Shown here piece after piece: positions 55,663 through 64,000 of a stretch of 64,000 nt of DNA. Made by a program: the position numbers and the translations under genes. Numbering within the stretch: the stretch's first letter is position 1; each line of letters opens with the position of its first letter. The notes beneath the pieces were generated by a model. That model was given only the letters and a program-made list of their open reading frames with translations. It did no database searches and had not been told where the DNA came from. Source of the stretch: Pseudomonadota bacterium (GTDB lineage: Bacteria > Pseudomonadota > Alphaproteobacteria > Rhizobiales > Xanthobacteraceae); assembly GCA_023422775.1 (NCBI GenBank), contig JAFAGM010000131.1:1-64000 (forward strand). Reading direction: 5' to 3'.

Positions 55663-56556
55663 ATGGCAGGAGAGACAATCGGCTTCGTGGGAACGGGCCG
55701 CATGGGCGGACCGATGGCCGGACGGCTGATGGATGCCGGCTATTCCCTGTGCGTCTACGACACGCAGAGCGAGGCCACCAAGCCGCTGGTCGCACGCGGT
55801 GCGCGTCTCGCAAAGTCCCCTGCCGAAGTTGCTTCGTCCGCAGATATCGTGCTGGCCAGCCTGCCGACCCCTGACATCGTCAAGGCCGTGACGCTCGGGC
55901 CTGACGGTCTCATTGCGGGAAACCGCGCCAGCATTGTGATCGATCTGTCCACCAGTGGCCCGGGAGCGGCCAAGCAGATCGCGGAAGGGTTCAAGCCGAG
56001 AAATATGACCTTGGTTGATGCTCCCGTCAGCGGCGGCATCAAGGGCGCAGTCAACGGCACGCTCGCGGTCATGGTGTCCTGTCCGAAGGACACTTATGAA
56101 CGCATCGAGCCGATCCTGAAGCACTTTGGCAAGCTGTTCTACACCGGCGACAAGCCAGGCACGGCGCAAACCGCAAAACTCGCTAACAATTTGATGGCCG
56201 CTGCCGCGCTTGTGATCACGTCGGAAGCGGTTGCGATGGGCGTCAAGGGCGGCGTCAACGCAAAAGTTCTGATCGACATCATCAACGCCAGCAGCGGCCG
56301 CAACAGCGCCTCCGAAGACAAGTTCCCGCGCGCGGTACTTCCCGGCACCTTCGATTTCGGCTTCACCACCGGCCTCTCCTACAAGGACGTTCGGCTCTGC
56401 ATCGACGAGGCCGAGGCGATGGGCGTCCCGATGGTCTGCGGCTCCGTCGTCCGCCAGATGCTTGCGATCACCAATGCCAAGTACGGCGCATCATCCGACT
56501 TCACGTCGATTGCAAAGGTCCTTGAAGAGTGGGCCGGGGTGGAAATGCGCGGCTAG
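55663..56556 (+). CDS. 3-Hydroxyisobutyrate-dehydrogenase-like NAD(P) oxidoreductase
   Basis: A 297-residue beta-hydroxyacid dehydrogenase. The nucleotide motif GFVGTGRMGGPMAGRL is near residue 6, the substrate motif VDAPVSGGIKGAVNGTL near 119 and the catalytic lysine lies in TAKLANNLMAAAAL near 170. The ATG at 55663 follows AGGGAGTGAG. It would oxidise a 3-hydroxy acid to the semialdehyde or reduce the reverse. It is the first gene of the rightward operon. Confidence 0.9.
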   Translation: MAGETIGFVGTGRMGGPMAGRLMDAGYSLCVYDTQSEATKPLVARGARLAKSPAEVASSADIVLASLPTPDIVKAVTLGPDGLIAGNRASIVIDLSTSGPGAAKQIAEGFKPRNMTLVDAPVSGGIKGAVNGTLAVMVSCPKDTYERIEPILKHFGKLFYTGDKPGTAQTAKLANNLMAAAALVITSEAVAMGVKGGVNAKVLIDIINASSGRNSASEDKFPRAVLPGTFDFGFTTGLSYKDVRLCIDEAEAMGVPMVCGSVVRQMLAITNAKYGASSDFTSIAKVLEEWAGVEMRG

Positions 56557-56585
56557 ATCGGACAGCCGGGCGGGGAACGATCGTA

Positions 56586-57983
56586 ATGACAATCGGGGCC
56601 AGCGGATCAGGCGAGACGTCGATGGCGCGGCAATTGGCCCGCGCTTCGCTTGCCGTCGATCTCGGCCGATTCGAGCCGGGTGTCGTCGACAAGGTCAGGC
56701 TTTGCCTGCTGGACTTCCTGTCTTGCGCATTCGAGGCACGCCGTCATCCGTGGAGCCGTCAGGCGATCGGCATCGCGCGCACAATCGAGAACGGCGCGAC
56801 TATCATCGGAACGAGCAGGCAGACGTCGCCGGGCGATGCGGCGTTCGCCAACGCGACGCTCGGCCACGGCCTGGTTCGCGAAGACATGCATGCGGCCAGC
56901 ATCTGCCACCATGGCGTGGTGATCTGGCCCGTGCTGCTCGCGCTGTCGGAACGAACAACAGTGTCCGGCGCGACGCTGCTCGCGGCGGCGATCACTGGCT
57001 ACGAGGCCGGCGCGCAGATCGGCCGCGCCCTCTTCACCGCCGATCTGGCGCGGCTCTATCGGCCGACCGGCCTTGTCGCGCCGCTCGGAGCGGCGCTCGC
57101 CGGAAGCCGCGCGCTTGGTCTAACCGAGGATGCCGCAACGAGTGCCGTTTCGATTGCCGCCAATACATCGTCCGGCCTGAACGAATGGCCGCATTCGGGC
57201 GGTTCGGAGATGTACTTCCATCCGGGCTTCGCCGCCCGTAACGCCATCGCGGCGATCGAACTGGCAGAAGCCGGCGCGTACGGCTCGGAAACCATCCTCG
57301 AAGGCGAAGCCGGGCTGTTCGCGGCCTTCCGGCGTCAGCCCGCGCCTGCCGGCATCCGGCTGTTTACGGGACCGTCACCGGAAATCATGGCCGTCTACAA
57401 CAAGCCGGCTCCGGCCTGCAACTTTGCGCAGACCGCCGCGCAGGCAGCGCTGAGGGCCGCTCGCGATCTCGAAAGCCCGGAAGAGATCGAGGCCGTCTCG
57501 ATCCTCGTTCCGGAAGCCGCGGCGCGCTATCCCGGCTGCGATTCCAGGGGCCCTTATCGAAATGCGCTGCAAGCCAAGATGAGTATTCCCTTCAGCGTTG
57601 CCGCCGTGCTCGCGCGCGGTGCTCTCGAAGAGGACAATTACGCGGAGATCGATGATCCGAGGATCCTGCGTCTGGTCGACCGGACCGATCTGCAGCGCGA
57701 CCCTGCTTTCACCGCCGCCTTCCCGGCGCAGCAGGGCGCCGAGGTCTCGGTCCGTCTGCGCTGTGGCAAGACCATCCAACGACGCCTCGACAATGTCATT
57801 GCGGCCACGCCTGAGGAGATCCGGACGCGCTTCCGACAGGCCGCCGCCGACGCCATCGGCAGCAGCCGCTCGCGCAGTCTGGAGGAGTTCGTCGACAACT
57901 GCGACCGGCTCCCGGACAGCGGCGTCATCGCCAGACAGTGCCGGCTTGAACCGCCGGACCGGCTGCTCCGGCCAGCGTCATGA
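56586..57983 (+). CDS. MmgE/PrpD family protein, copy 2
   Basis: A 465-residue MmgE/PrpD protein, 30 bp after the dehydrogenase gene. The ATG at 56586 follows GGGGAACGA. Motifs are LCLLDFLSCAFEARRHPWSR near residue 48, ATLGHGLVREDMHAASICHHG near 95 and NTSSGLNEWPHSGGSEMYFHPGFAARNA near 200 (quoted here in parts). It is followed immediately by the leader ORF and transporter genes. Having two family members in one locus suggests two steps of dehydration or isomerisation. Confidence 0.9.
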   Translation: MTIGASGSGETSMARQLARASLAVDLGRFEPGVVDKVRLCLLDFLSCAFEARRHPWSRQAIGIARTIENGATIIGTSRQTSPGDAAFANATLGHGLVREDMHAASICHHGVVIWPVLLALSERTTVSGATLLAAAITGYEAGAQIGRALFTADLARLYRPTGLVAPLGAALAGSRALGLTEDAATSAVSIAANTSSGLNEWPHSGGSEMYFHPGFAARNAIAAIELAEAGAYGSETILEGEAGLFAAFRRQPAPAGIRLFTGPSPEIMAVYNKPAPACNFAQTAAQAALRAARDLESPEEIEAVSILVPEAAARYPGCDSRGPYRNALQAKMSIPFSVAAVLARGALEEDNYAEIDDPRILRLVDRTDLQRDPAFTAAFPAQQGAEVSVRLRCGKTIQRRLDNVIAATPEEIRTRFRQAAADAIGSSRSRSLEEFVDNCDRLPDSGVIARQCRLEPPDRLLRPAS

Positions 57984-58012
57984 TCACTGAAAACAAAATT
58001 TGGGGGGAAGCA

Positions 58013-58090
58013 ATGATCAAACCGGGATCGACCAGGTCGGCAGCCAGACCAGGCCAAATCTGTTCTCGCGTGCCGCGAGGTGCGCGGTGA
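58013..58090 (+). CDS. Short leader ORF upstream of livH
   Basis: A 25-codon frame that begins ATG after a near-perfect ribosome binding site (GGGGGGAAGC) and ends TGA at 58088-58090, overlapping the livH GTG as GTGA. It is basic (MIKPGSTRSAARPG start). It probably serves translational coupling, or it is a remnant; no family match is seen. The same G-run ribosome site style precedes the gene at 51863. Confidence 0.5.
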   Translation: MIKPGSTRSAARPGQICSRVPRGAR

Positions 58091-59037
58091 ACGCGGCGAT
58101 AGAAGGCTTTCTGCAGGCCCTGACCGCCGGGCTTCTGATCGGCGCAGTCTATGGCCTGATGTGCGTCGGGCTCGGCTTGATCTTCGGCGTCATGCGCGTC
58201 ATCAACTTCGCCCAGGGCGACTTCATGATGCTCGGCATGTACGCCGCATTCTATTTTTTCACCGCACTCGGCGTGCAGGCCGCTTTCGGCAACACCTTTG
58301 GTCCGTTCGTGGCGATCCTGCTTGCCGGTCCGGTGCTGGCGGTCTTTGGCTATGCCGTCCACCTTGCGCTGATCTCGCGCGTGTCAGGCACCCGCACGTC
58401 GTCACTCGAAGGTGAAGGCCACTACGCGCAGCTCATCCTGACGCTCGGCATCGCGCTGATCCTGCAGAACGGCGGCCTGATCGTGTTCGGCTCGGTGCTG
58501 GCCTCGATCCGCACGCCGTTGTCGAGTTCGGCCTGGGAGCTAGGTCCGCTGCTCAACGACGTCAGCGTCTTCGTCAACAAGGCGCGCGGCATCGACGCCG
58601 TTGTGTCGCTGGTAACGATGCTGCTGCTGACCCTGCTGATCACGCGATCCCGGCTCGGAAAATCGCTGCGGGCCGCCGCCGATAATCCGACCGCAGCAAC
58701 CTATATGGGGATCGACGTCGATCGCGCGCACCGCGTTGCGTTCGCGCTCGGCACCGGCATCACCGCGATCGCCGGCGGCTTGCTCGCCACCAACTATCCC
58801 TTCCATCCCTTTGTCGGCGTTGAATACGTCATCGTCATGTATGCCGGCGTCGTGCTCGGCGGCATGGGCAGCATCATCGGCGCCTTCTGGGGCGGCATGA
58901 CCATCGGCCTGGTGCAGCAGATGTCGACGCTGATCCTGCCGACGCAACTGCAGAATGCGGCGATCTTCGTCGTCTTTCTGCTGATCATCTTCTTCCGTCC
59001 GCAAGGCTTCTTCGGACGCATGGTCGAGAGGACGTGA
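58087..59037 (+). CDS. Liv-type ABC transporter permease (LivH), second locus
   Basis: A 316-residue permease. GTG at 58087 overlaps the leader ORF stop; the frame extends to 58000, but that part is not conserved. The motifs LLIGAVYGLMCVGLGLIFGV and INFAQGDFMMLGMYAAF near the N-terminus and NPTAATYMGIDVDRAHRVAF near residue 200 are characteristic. A longer-than-usual periplasmic segment (FGNTFGPF) is present. It pairs with the LivM-LivG fusion downstream. Confidence 0.9.
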   Translation: MNAAIEGFLQALTAGLLIGAVYGLMCVGLGLIFGVMRVINFAQGDFMMLGMYAAFYFFTALGVQAAFGNTFGPFVAILLAGPVLAVFGYAVHLALISRVSGTRTSSLEGEGHYAQLILTLGIALILQNGGLIVFGSVLASIRTPLSSSAWELGPLLNDVSVFVNKARGIDAVVSLVTMLLLTLLITRSRLGKSLRAAADNPTAATYMGIDVDRAHRVAFALGTGITAIAGGLLATNYPFHPFVGVEYVIVMYAGVVLGGMGSIIGAFWGGMTIGLVQQMSTLILPTQLQNAAIFVVFLLIIFFRPQGFFGRMVERT

Positions 59038-59039
59038 CG

Positions 59040-60812
59040 ATGCAGAACCTGCGCTCGCTCCTCCCCATCCTGGTCTTCACCGCGCTCTATGCTGGCCTGT
59101 CGCTGAGCGTGACCAATTCCTACTACCAGCTGGTGATGACACTGGTCCCGGTCTGGGCGATCTTCGGCCTGTCGTGGAACCTGCTCAGCGGCTACACCGG
59201 GCTGATCTCGTTCGGTCACGCTGCCTTCTTCGGTGTCGGCGCCTATGCCGTCGTGCTGGGGCAGGTCCATTTCGACCTGTCGCCGTGGATCATGATCCCG
59301 ATTGCCGCCGTGCTCGGCGGCATCGCCGGACTGCTGATCGGATTCCCGACCTTCCGCCTGCAGGGCCACTACTTCGCGCTGGCGATGCTCGCCTACCCGC
59401 TTGCCATTCTCTACGTGTTCGAATGGCTCGGCCTTCAGGAAGTCACGCTGCCGATCAAGCGCGACAACCCGATCGCCTATATGCAATTCGCAGATCATCG
59501 GTTCTACACGCTGCTGGCGCTGGCGATGATGCTCGGCACGATCCTGCTGACGCGCGCGGTCGAGCGGTCGCGCTTCGGCATGGCGCTGCTTGCGATCAAG
59601 CAGAACGAGGCCGCCGCGGAAGCCGCCGGCATCAACACGCTGGCATGGAAGCTCCGCGCCATCACGCTCAGCGGCGCCATCGCCGGAGCGGTTGGCGGGT
59701 TCTATGCCGTCGTGCTGCTGGTCGTGACCCCGCAGTCGGTGTTCGGCATGCTGGTGTCGGCACAGGCGCTGACGGTCGCCATGTTCGGCGGCGTCGGAAC
59801 GGTCTGGGGACCGGTGATCGGATCGGTGATCCTGATCCCGCTGGCCGAAACGCTGAACGCCGAAGCGGGCTCGCGCTTCCCCGGCATTCAGGGTGTGATC
59901 TACGGCCTCGCAATCATATGCGTCATTCTGCTCGCGCCCGAGGGCCTGTTCTGGAAGGTGCGTGATTTCTTCCGCAAGCGGTCGACGCCGCAAGTTGCGC
60001 CGAGCGCACCGGATGCCCGGACAGTTGCCGCCGCCGCACTGGTGCCATTGCGGCCGAAGCGTTCGCACGGCACCGGCGATGTCGTCCTCGAAGTGCGCAA
60101 CCTGTCGCGTTCCTTCGGCGGATTGAAGGCGGTCCAGAACGTCAGCTTCAAGCTGCGCCGAAACGAGATCCTTGGAATCATCGGCCCGAACGGCGCCGGA
60201 AAGACCACGCTGTTCAACCTGTTGAACGGCTTCCTGCGGCCCGGCACCGGCGAGATTCTGCTCGACGGGCGCGACATGTCCGGCCGCAAGCCGCACGAAC
60301 TCTGCGAGGCGGGCATCGGCCGGACCTTCCAGATCATGCGCCCGTTCCTGCGCATGTCGATCTCGGACAATGTGGTGGTGGGCGCCTATGTCCGCGCCGG
60401 GACGGACGCGGAGGCGCGACGGTTGGCGACCGAGGCGATCGCGCGTGTCGGCCTGTCCGACATCGCCGACCGCATCGCCGGCGAGCTCACGACCAAGGAA
60501 TTGCGGCTGATGGAGCTGGCGCGCGCGCTCGCCGGGCAGCCGCGCATCCTCCTGCTCGACGAAACGCTGGCAGGACTTGGACATGACGAAGCCAACGAGG
60601 TCGTAGCGGTCATCCAGCGCCTCGCCCGCGACGGCATGACGATCGCGATCATCGAGCACACCATGCAGGCCATGGTCCGCCTGGTCGACAGCTTCCTCGT
60701 TCTCGACCATGGCGCGGTCATCGTCGAAGGCGAGCCGGAAGCGGTTACGCGCGACAGCCGTGTCATCGAGGCCTATCTCGGCAAGAAATGGATGGCCCAT
60801 GCTCAACATTGA
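59040..60812 (+). CDS. LivM-LivG fusion: permease plus ATPase in one polypeptide
   Basis: A 590-residue protein. Residues 1 to about 310 are a LivM permease (FGLSWNLLSGYTGLISFGHA near 43, RDNPIAYMQF near 140, LAIKQNEAAAEAAGI near 185). A linker of about 50 residues, rich in Ala, Pro and Arg, leads to a LivG-type ATPase with GPNGAGKTT near 383, GIGRTFQIMRPFLRM and LLLDETLAGLGHDE near 500. The ATG at 59040 is preceded by AGAGGA; GTG 59034 is an alternative. No stop interrupts the junction, so this looks like a real fusion, seen also in some other rhizobial transporters. Confidence 0.92.
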   Translation: MQNLRSLLPILVFTALYAGLSLSVTNSYYQLVMTLVPVWAIFGLSWNLLSGYTGLISFGHAAFFGVGAYAVVLGQVHFDLSPWIMIPIAAVLGGIAGLLIGFPTFRLQGHYFALAMLAYPLAILYVFEWLGLQEVTLPIKRDNPIAYMQFADHRFYTLLALAMMLGTILLTRAVERSRFGMALLAIKQNEAAAEAAGINTLAWKLRAITLSGAIAGAVGGFYAVVLLVVTPQSVFGMLVSAQALTVAMFGGVGTVWGPVIGSVILIPLAETLNAEAGSRFPGIQGVIYGLAIICVILLAPEGLFWKVRDFFRKRSTPQVAPSAPDARTVAAAALVPLRPKRSHGTGDVVLEVRNLSRSFGGLKAVQNVSFKLRRNEILGIIGPNGAGKTTLFNLLNGFLRPGTGEILLDGRDMSGRKPHELCEAGIGRTFQIMRPFLRMSISDNVVVGAYVRAGTDAEARRLATEAIARVGLSDIADRIAGELTTKELRLMELARALAGQPRILLLDETLAGLGHDEANEVVAVIQRLARDGMTIAIIEHTMQAMVRLVDSFLVLDHGAVIVEGEPEAVTRDSRVIEAYLGKKWMAHAQH

Positions 60813-61506
60813 AGGGCTCACCGCCGGCTACTCGGCAATTCCGGTTCTCAACGGCGTCTCGATCAGGGTCGATCAGGGCCAGTTCGTCGCCATCGTCGGC
60901 CCGAACGGCGCCGGCAAAACCACGCTGTTCAAGACGATCTCGGGAATCCTGCGGCCAAGCACGGGCAGCATCACGTTCGAGGGAACCGACCTGTTGTCGG
61001 TCCATCCTGCGCGACGCCCCCATCTCGGCATCGCCCATGTCCCCGAAGGACGTCAGGTCTTCCCCTCGCTCACGGTGATGGAAAACCTCGAAATGGGCGC
61101 GATGACCGACGCCGGCCACCGCGACTGGAAGCGCAATATCGAGCGCATTTTCGAATGGCTGCCCGTGCTTGCCGAGCGCCGCGACCAGTTCGCGGGAACG
61201 TTGTCGGGCGGACAGCAGCAGATGCTGGCGATCGGCCGCGGACTGGCCTCGTCGCCCAAACTGCTGATGCTGGATGAACCCTCGATGGGTCTGGCGCCGA
61301 CTGTCGCCGATTTCATCTTCGAACGGCTGATCGAGATCCGCAAGCAATCGAAGCTGACGATCCTGCTGGTCGAACAGCGCGTGGCGGAAGCACTGGAATC
61401 GGCCGATCACGGCTACGTCCTCGAAGCCGGCCGTGTCGCGCTCGAAGGCAACAACGAAACCCTGCGGGCGGACGACCGCGTGCGCAAGGCCTATCTCGGC
61501 ATGTGA
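60799..61506 (+). CDS. Liv-type ABC transporter ATP-binding protein (LivF), second locus
   Basis: A 235-residue ATPase. The ATG at 60799 overlaps the fusion gene by 14 bp. Walker A is GPNGAGKTT near residue 35, the signature TLSGGQQQMLAIGRGL near 134 and Walker B LMLDEPSMGLAP. HLGIAHVPEGRQVFPSLTV is the LivF hallmark. With LivH and the LivM-LivG fusion it makes a complete transporter. Confidence 0.92.
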   Translation: MLNIEGLTAGYSAIPVLNGVSIRVDQGQFVAIVGPNGAGKTTLFKTISGILRPSTGSITFEGTDLLSVHPARRPHLGIAHVPEGRQVFPSLTVMENLEMGAMTDAGHRDWKRNIERIFEWLPVLAERRDQFAGTLSGGQQQMLAIGRGLASSPKLLMLDEPSMGLAPTVADFIFERLIEIRKQSKLTILLVEQRVAEALESADHGYVLEAGRVALEGNNETLRADDRVRKAYLGM

Positions 61507-61544
61507 AGAACAATCAACCAACAAGCAGATTGGGAGGAAGAAGA

Positions 61545-62804
61545 ATGAGCCAGCAAAGAGACGCCAACAAGATGTCGACAACAGCGCTCACGCGCCGCAC
61601 CGTGCTATCGGGCGCAGCCGCCGTGGGGCTGTCGACGATGGCGCGCGCGCAAGCGCCGGCCGAGGTCAAGGTGGGCCTGATCGTGCCGCTTTCCGGCATC
61701 TACACCCGCCCCGGCCAGGTGATGCGGATGGGCGCGGAGATGGGCATCGAGCACATCAATGCGCAGGGCGGAATCAAATCGCTCGGCGGCGCCAAGCTCA
61801 AGCTGGTCGTGATCGATTGCGGCGACACTACCGAAAAGGCCAAGAACGCTGCGCAGCGCATGGTGGCGCAGGAAACCGACCTGGTCGCTGCCACCGGATC
61901 GTATCTTAGTTCGTTCACGCTGGCGGTGACCGAGGTCACCGAGCGCGCCGAGCTGCCGATGCTCACCCTCTCCTATTCGGACCTCCTGACCGAGCGCGGC
62001 TTCAAGTACATCTTCCAGACCGCAGCGCCCGCGAGCCGGCAGTCGGAGCTCGGCCTGCCCGAATTGATGAAGCTCGCCGAGAACGCGTCCGGCAAGCGCC
62101 CGAAGACCGTTGCGATGCTGATGGACAATACTGCGACGTCGGTCGCGACAGCAAAGGCGCTCAAGGAGAAGATCTTCGCGCAGGAAGGCCTGCAACTGAT
62201 CCTTGAAGAAGTCTGGACGCCGCCGCTGGCGGACGCCACGCCGCTGATCCAGAAGGTCAGGTCCGCCCGCCCCGACCTGCTGCTGTTCATGCCCAATGCG
62301 GTCTCCGACGCCAAGCTCGGCCTCGAGAAGATCAACGAGTTCGGTCTCGGCCAGGGCAAGATCCCGACGGTCTCGTTCTCGATCACGATTGCCGAACCCG
62401 ACATGCTGCAGAGCGTCAGCCCCGAGGTCGTCCAGGGCATCATGACGATCGTTGCGAACTGGGGTTCGAAGGGCCACGAGGACCTGATCGCCGAGCTCAA
62501 GGCCAAGTACAAGGAGCCGTGGATGACGCAGAACGTGATCTCGACCTACGGCGACATGTGGCTGATGAAGCTGGCGCTGGAAAAGGCCGGCAAGGCGGAG
62601 CGGCGCGCCGTTGCCGAAGCTTTCCGCACGATGGATGGCGGCCCCTCGAAGCACTACCCCGGCGGTCAGCTCAAGTTCGACGAAAAGGGTCGCCGTGTCG
62701 GCGCCGGCGTGGTGGTCGTGCAGTGGCAGTCGGGCGTTCCCGTCACCGTCTATCCGCCCGATCTCGCGCAGGCGGCCCCATTCTGGCCGAAGAAGTCCTC
62801 CTGA
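61545..62804 (+). CDS. Tat-exported periplasmic binding protein, second locus, copy 1
   Basis: A 419-residue Peripla_BP_6 protein. The ATG at 61545 follows GGGAGGAAGAAG. The N-terminus carries a twin-arginine signal (LTRRTVLSGAAA), and the mature part begins APAEVKVGLIVPLSG. It lies 38 bp after livF and is followed by a close duplicate. Its ligand should be the substrate of the MmgE/PrpD enzymes. Confidence 0.92.
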   Translation: MSQQRDANKMSTTALTRRTVLSGAAAVGLSTMARAQAPAEVKVGLIVPLSGIYTRPGQVMRMGAEMGIEHINAQGGIKSLGGAKLKLVVIDCGDTTEKAKNAAQRMVAQETDLVAATGSYLSSFTLAVTEVTERAELPMLTLSYSDLLTERGFKYIFQTAAPASRQSELGLPELMKLAENASGKRPKTVAMLMDNTATSVATAKALKEKIFAQEGLQLILEEVWTPPLADATPLIQKVRSARPDLLLFMPNAVSDAKLGLEKINEFGLGQGKIPTVSFSITIAEPDMLQSVSPEVVQGIMTIVANWGSKGHEDLIAELKAKYKEPWMTQNVISTYGDMWLMKLALEKAGKAERRAVAEAFRTMDGGPSKHYPGGQLKFDEKGRRVGAGVVVVQWQSGVPVTVYPPDLAQAAPFWPKKSS

Positions 62805-62841
62805 TCCGAACCAGTCCCCCTGATTTCAAGGAGTCATTGTC

Positions 62842-64000
62842 ATGAGCAAGATTACGCGAAGAACGCTGCTGGCCGGGGCCTCGGTTGGCTTGATGGCGCC
62901 CCGAGCATGGGCGCAGGCGCCAGCCGAAGTGAAAGTCGGACTGCTGGTGCCGATCTCCGGCCTCTATGCGCGGCCGGGGCTGGTGATGCGACACGGCGCC
63001 GAGATGGCGGTGGACCACATCAACGCGCAGGGCGGCGTCAAGTCGCTCGGCGGCGCCAAGCTGAAACTGGTCGTCCTCGATTCCGGCGACACCACGGAGA
63101 AGGCGAAGAACGCCGCGCAGCGCATGGTGGCGCAGGAGCCTGATCTCGTTGCAGCAAGCGGCGCCTATCTGAGTTCGTTCACGCTCGCGGTCACCGAGGT
63201 GACGGAGCGCGCCAACCTGCCGGTGCTCACCCTCTCCTACTCCGACCTGATCACCGATCGCGGCTTCAAGTATGTCTTCCAGACCTCAGCGACCGCGGGC
63301 TCTCAGGCCAAACAGGCCCTGCCGCAAATCGTGAAGCTGGCGGAAACGGCCTCGGGCAAGAAGCCGAAGACGGTGGCGATCGTCACCGACAACACCGGCG
63401 CATCGATCGCCTCGGCGAAGTCGATGCGGGAGGGCCTGCTCGCCGAAAACGGGCTGCAACTGATCGTCGACGAAACCTTCACCCCGCCGCTCGCCGACGC
63501 CACCCCGCTGGTCCAGAAAGTCCGCGCGGCGAAGCCGGACCTGCTCTTCTTCCTGCCGACCGTGATATCCGACGCAAAACTGCTGCTCGAGAAGATGAAC
63601 GAGTTCGGCCTCGGACAGGGGAAGGTTCCGACGATCTCGTTCGGCATTGCGATCGCCGAGCCCGACATGCTGCAGACCGTCAGCCCGGAACTGCTGCAGG
63701 GCGTGCTCACCTGCGTCGCAAGCTGGGGCGCCAAGGGCCACGAGGCGCTGATCGCCGAACTCAAGTCCCGCTACAAGGAGCCATGGATGACGCAGAACGC
63801 GATCTCCACCTACGGCGACATGTGGATCATCAAGGACGCGCTCGAAAAGGCCGGCAAGGCCGACCGGGTCGCGGTCGCCGAGGCGCTGCGCTCGATGGAT
63901 GGCGGCCCCTCGAAATACTACCCGCTCGGCGAGATCAAGTTCGACGATAAGGGCCGTCGCGTCGGCGCCGGCATGACCATCGTGCAGTGGCAATCCGGCG
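62842..64000 (+). CDS. Tat-exported periplasmic binding protein, second locus, copy 2 (partial)
   Basis: A duplicate of the preceding gene, open to the right edge (about 386 residues visible). The ATG at 62842 follows AAGGAGTCATTGTC. The signal TRRTLLAGASVG is again twin-arginine. Long blocks are identical to copy 1, such as SLGGAKLKLVV and TTEKAKNAAQRMVAQE. The duplication may allow binding of a second, related ligand. The C-terminus lies outside the window. Confidence 0.9.
   Translation, partial: MSKITRRTLLAGASVGLMAPRAWAQAPAEVKVGLLVPISGLYARPGLVMRHGAEMAVDHINAQGGVKSLGGAKLKLVVLDSGDTTEKAKNAAQRMVAQEPDLVAASGAYLSSFTLAVTEVTERANLPVLTLSYSDLITDRGFKYVFQTSATAGSQAKQALPQIVKLAETASGKKPKTVAIVTDNTGASIASAKSMREGLLAENGLQLIVDETFTPPLADATPLVQKVRAAKPDLLFFLPTVISDAKLLLEKMNEFGLGQGKVPTISFGIAIAEPDMLQTVSPELLQGVLTCVASWGAKGHEALIAELKSRYKEPWMTQNAISTYGDMWIIKDALEKAGKADRVAVAEALRSMDGGPSKYYPLGEIKFDDKGRRVGAGMTIVQWQSG

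Noticed and set aside
58794..60821. A 675-codon open frame on the minus strand opposite the LivM-LivG fusion.
   Set aside because: It is antisense to well-supported transporter genes and rich in Arg, Asp and His in the pattern expected for a shadow frame.

Overview
The window looks like chromosomal DNA of a high-GC alphaproteobacterium, most likely Bradyrhizobium or a close relative (Nitrobacteraceae). The reasons are the strong G/C third-position bias, the abundance of Liv-type (HAAT) ABC transporters and orphan periplasmic binding proteins, a short second Mfd-like helicase, a six-gene Mrp antiporter operon with a fused A-B subunit, and a palindromic element of a kind I associate with Bradyrhizobium. 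The taxon is inferred from gene content, not from a marker gene.

Layout. 1-3071: start of an unidentified gene, an orphan binding protein, a frameshifted TAXI binding protein and a tRNA with CAT anticodon. 3072-21083: a large catabolic region with two related modules. Module 1 (7646 down to 3072) encodes an amidohydrolase, a CaiB/BaiF CoA-transferase, an Old Yellow Enzyme oxidoreductase and a binding protein. Module 2 (19278 down to 9017) encodes a dienelactone-hydrolase-like protein, a complete LivKHMGF transporter, a CoA-transferase, a crotonase, an amidohydrolase, an Old Yellow Enzyme and a hotdog thioesterase. Two paralogous IclR regulators lie at 8247 and 20167, and a second crotonase at 20277. 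An 18-bp palindrome, consensus TTTNCANATATNTGNAAA, occurs upstream of both regulators and of the dienelactone-hydrolase gene, so the region looks like one regulon importing and degrading an unidentified cyclic compound through CoA thioesters.

21156-34508: Mfd-like helicase, small proteins (DUF488, two Rnk-like, phasin-like, two unknown) and the Mrp cation/proton antiporter operon with ATGA/GTGA overlaps. 34649-41336: acetolactate synthase, MsrA, a cystathionine gamma-synthase-family enzyme, a UvrD-type helicase and a cytochrome c.

41343-51656: envelope and specialised-metabolism genes. One strand carries an OpgH-like glucosyltransferase, an FkbM methyltransferase and a polytopic membrane protein. 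The other carries a tight operon of a BchC-like dehydrogenase, a PTPS-fold protein lacking its expected catalytic residues, a GT4 glycosyltransferase and a methyltransferase, facing a RibD-type reductase. This is the best candidate here for an undescribed biosynthetic system. A polytopic protein and a HAD phosphatase follow.

51863-64000: a second catabolic locus. It has a TctC-type binding protein, then divergent operons around a perfect inverted repeat at 55562-55580. Leftward are MmgE/PrpD, carboxymuconolactone-decarboxylase-like and metallo-beta-lactamase-fold lactonase genes. Rightward are a 3-hydroxyisobutyrate-dehydrogenase-like gene, a second MmgE/PrpD, LivH, a LivM-LivG fusion, LivF and two near-duplicate Tat-exported binding proteins, the last cut by the window edge.
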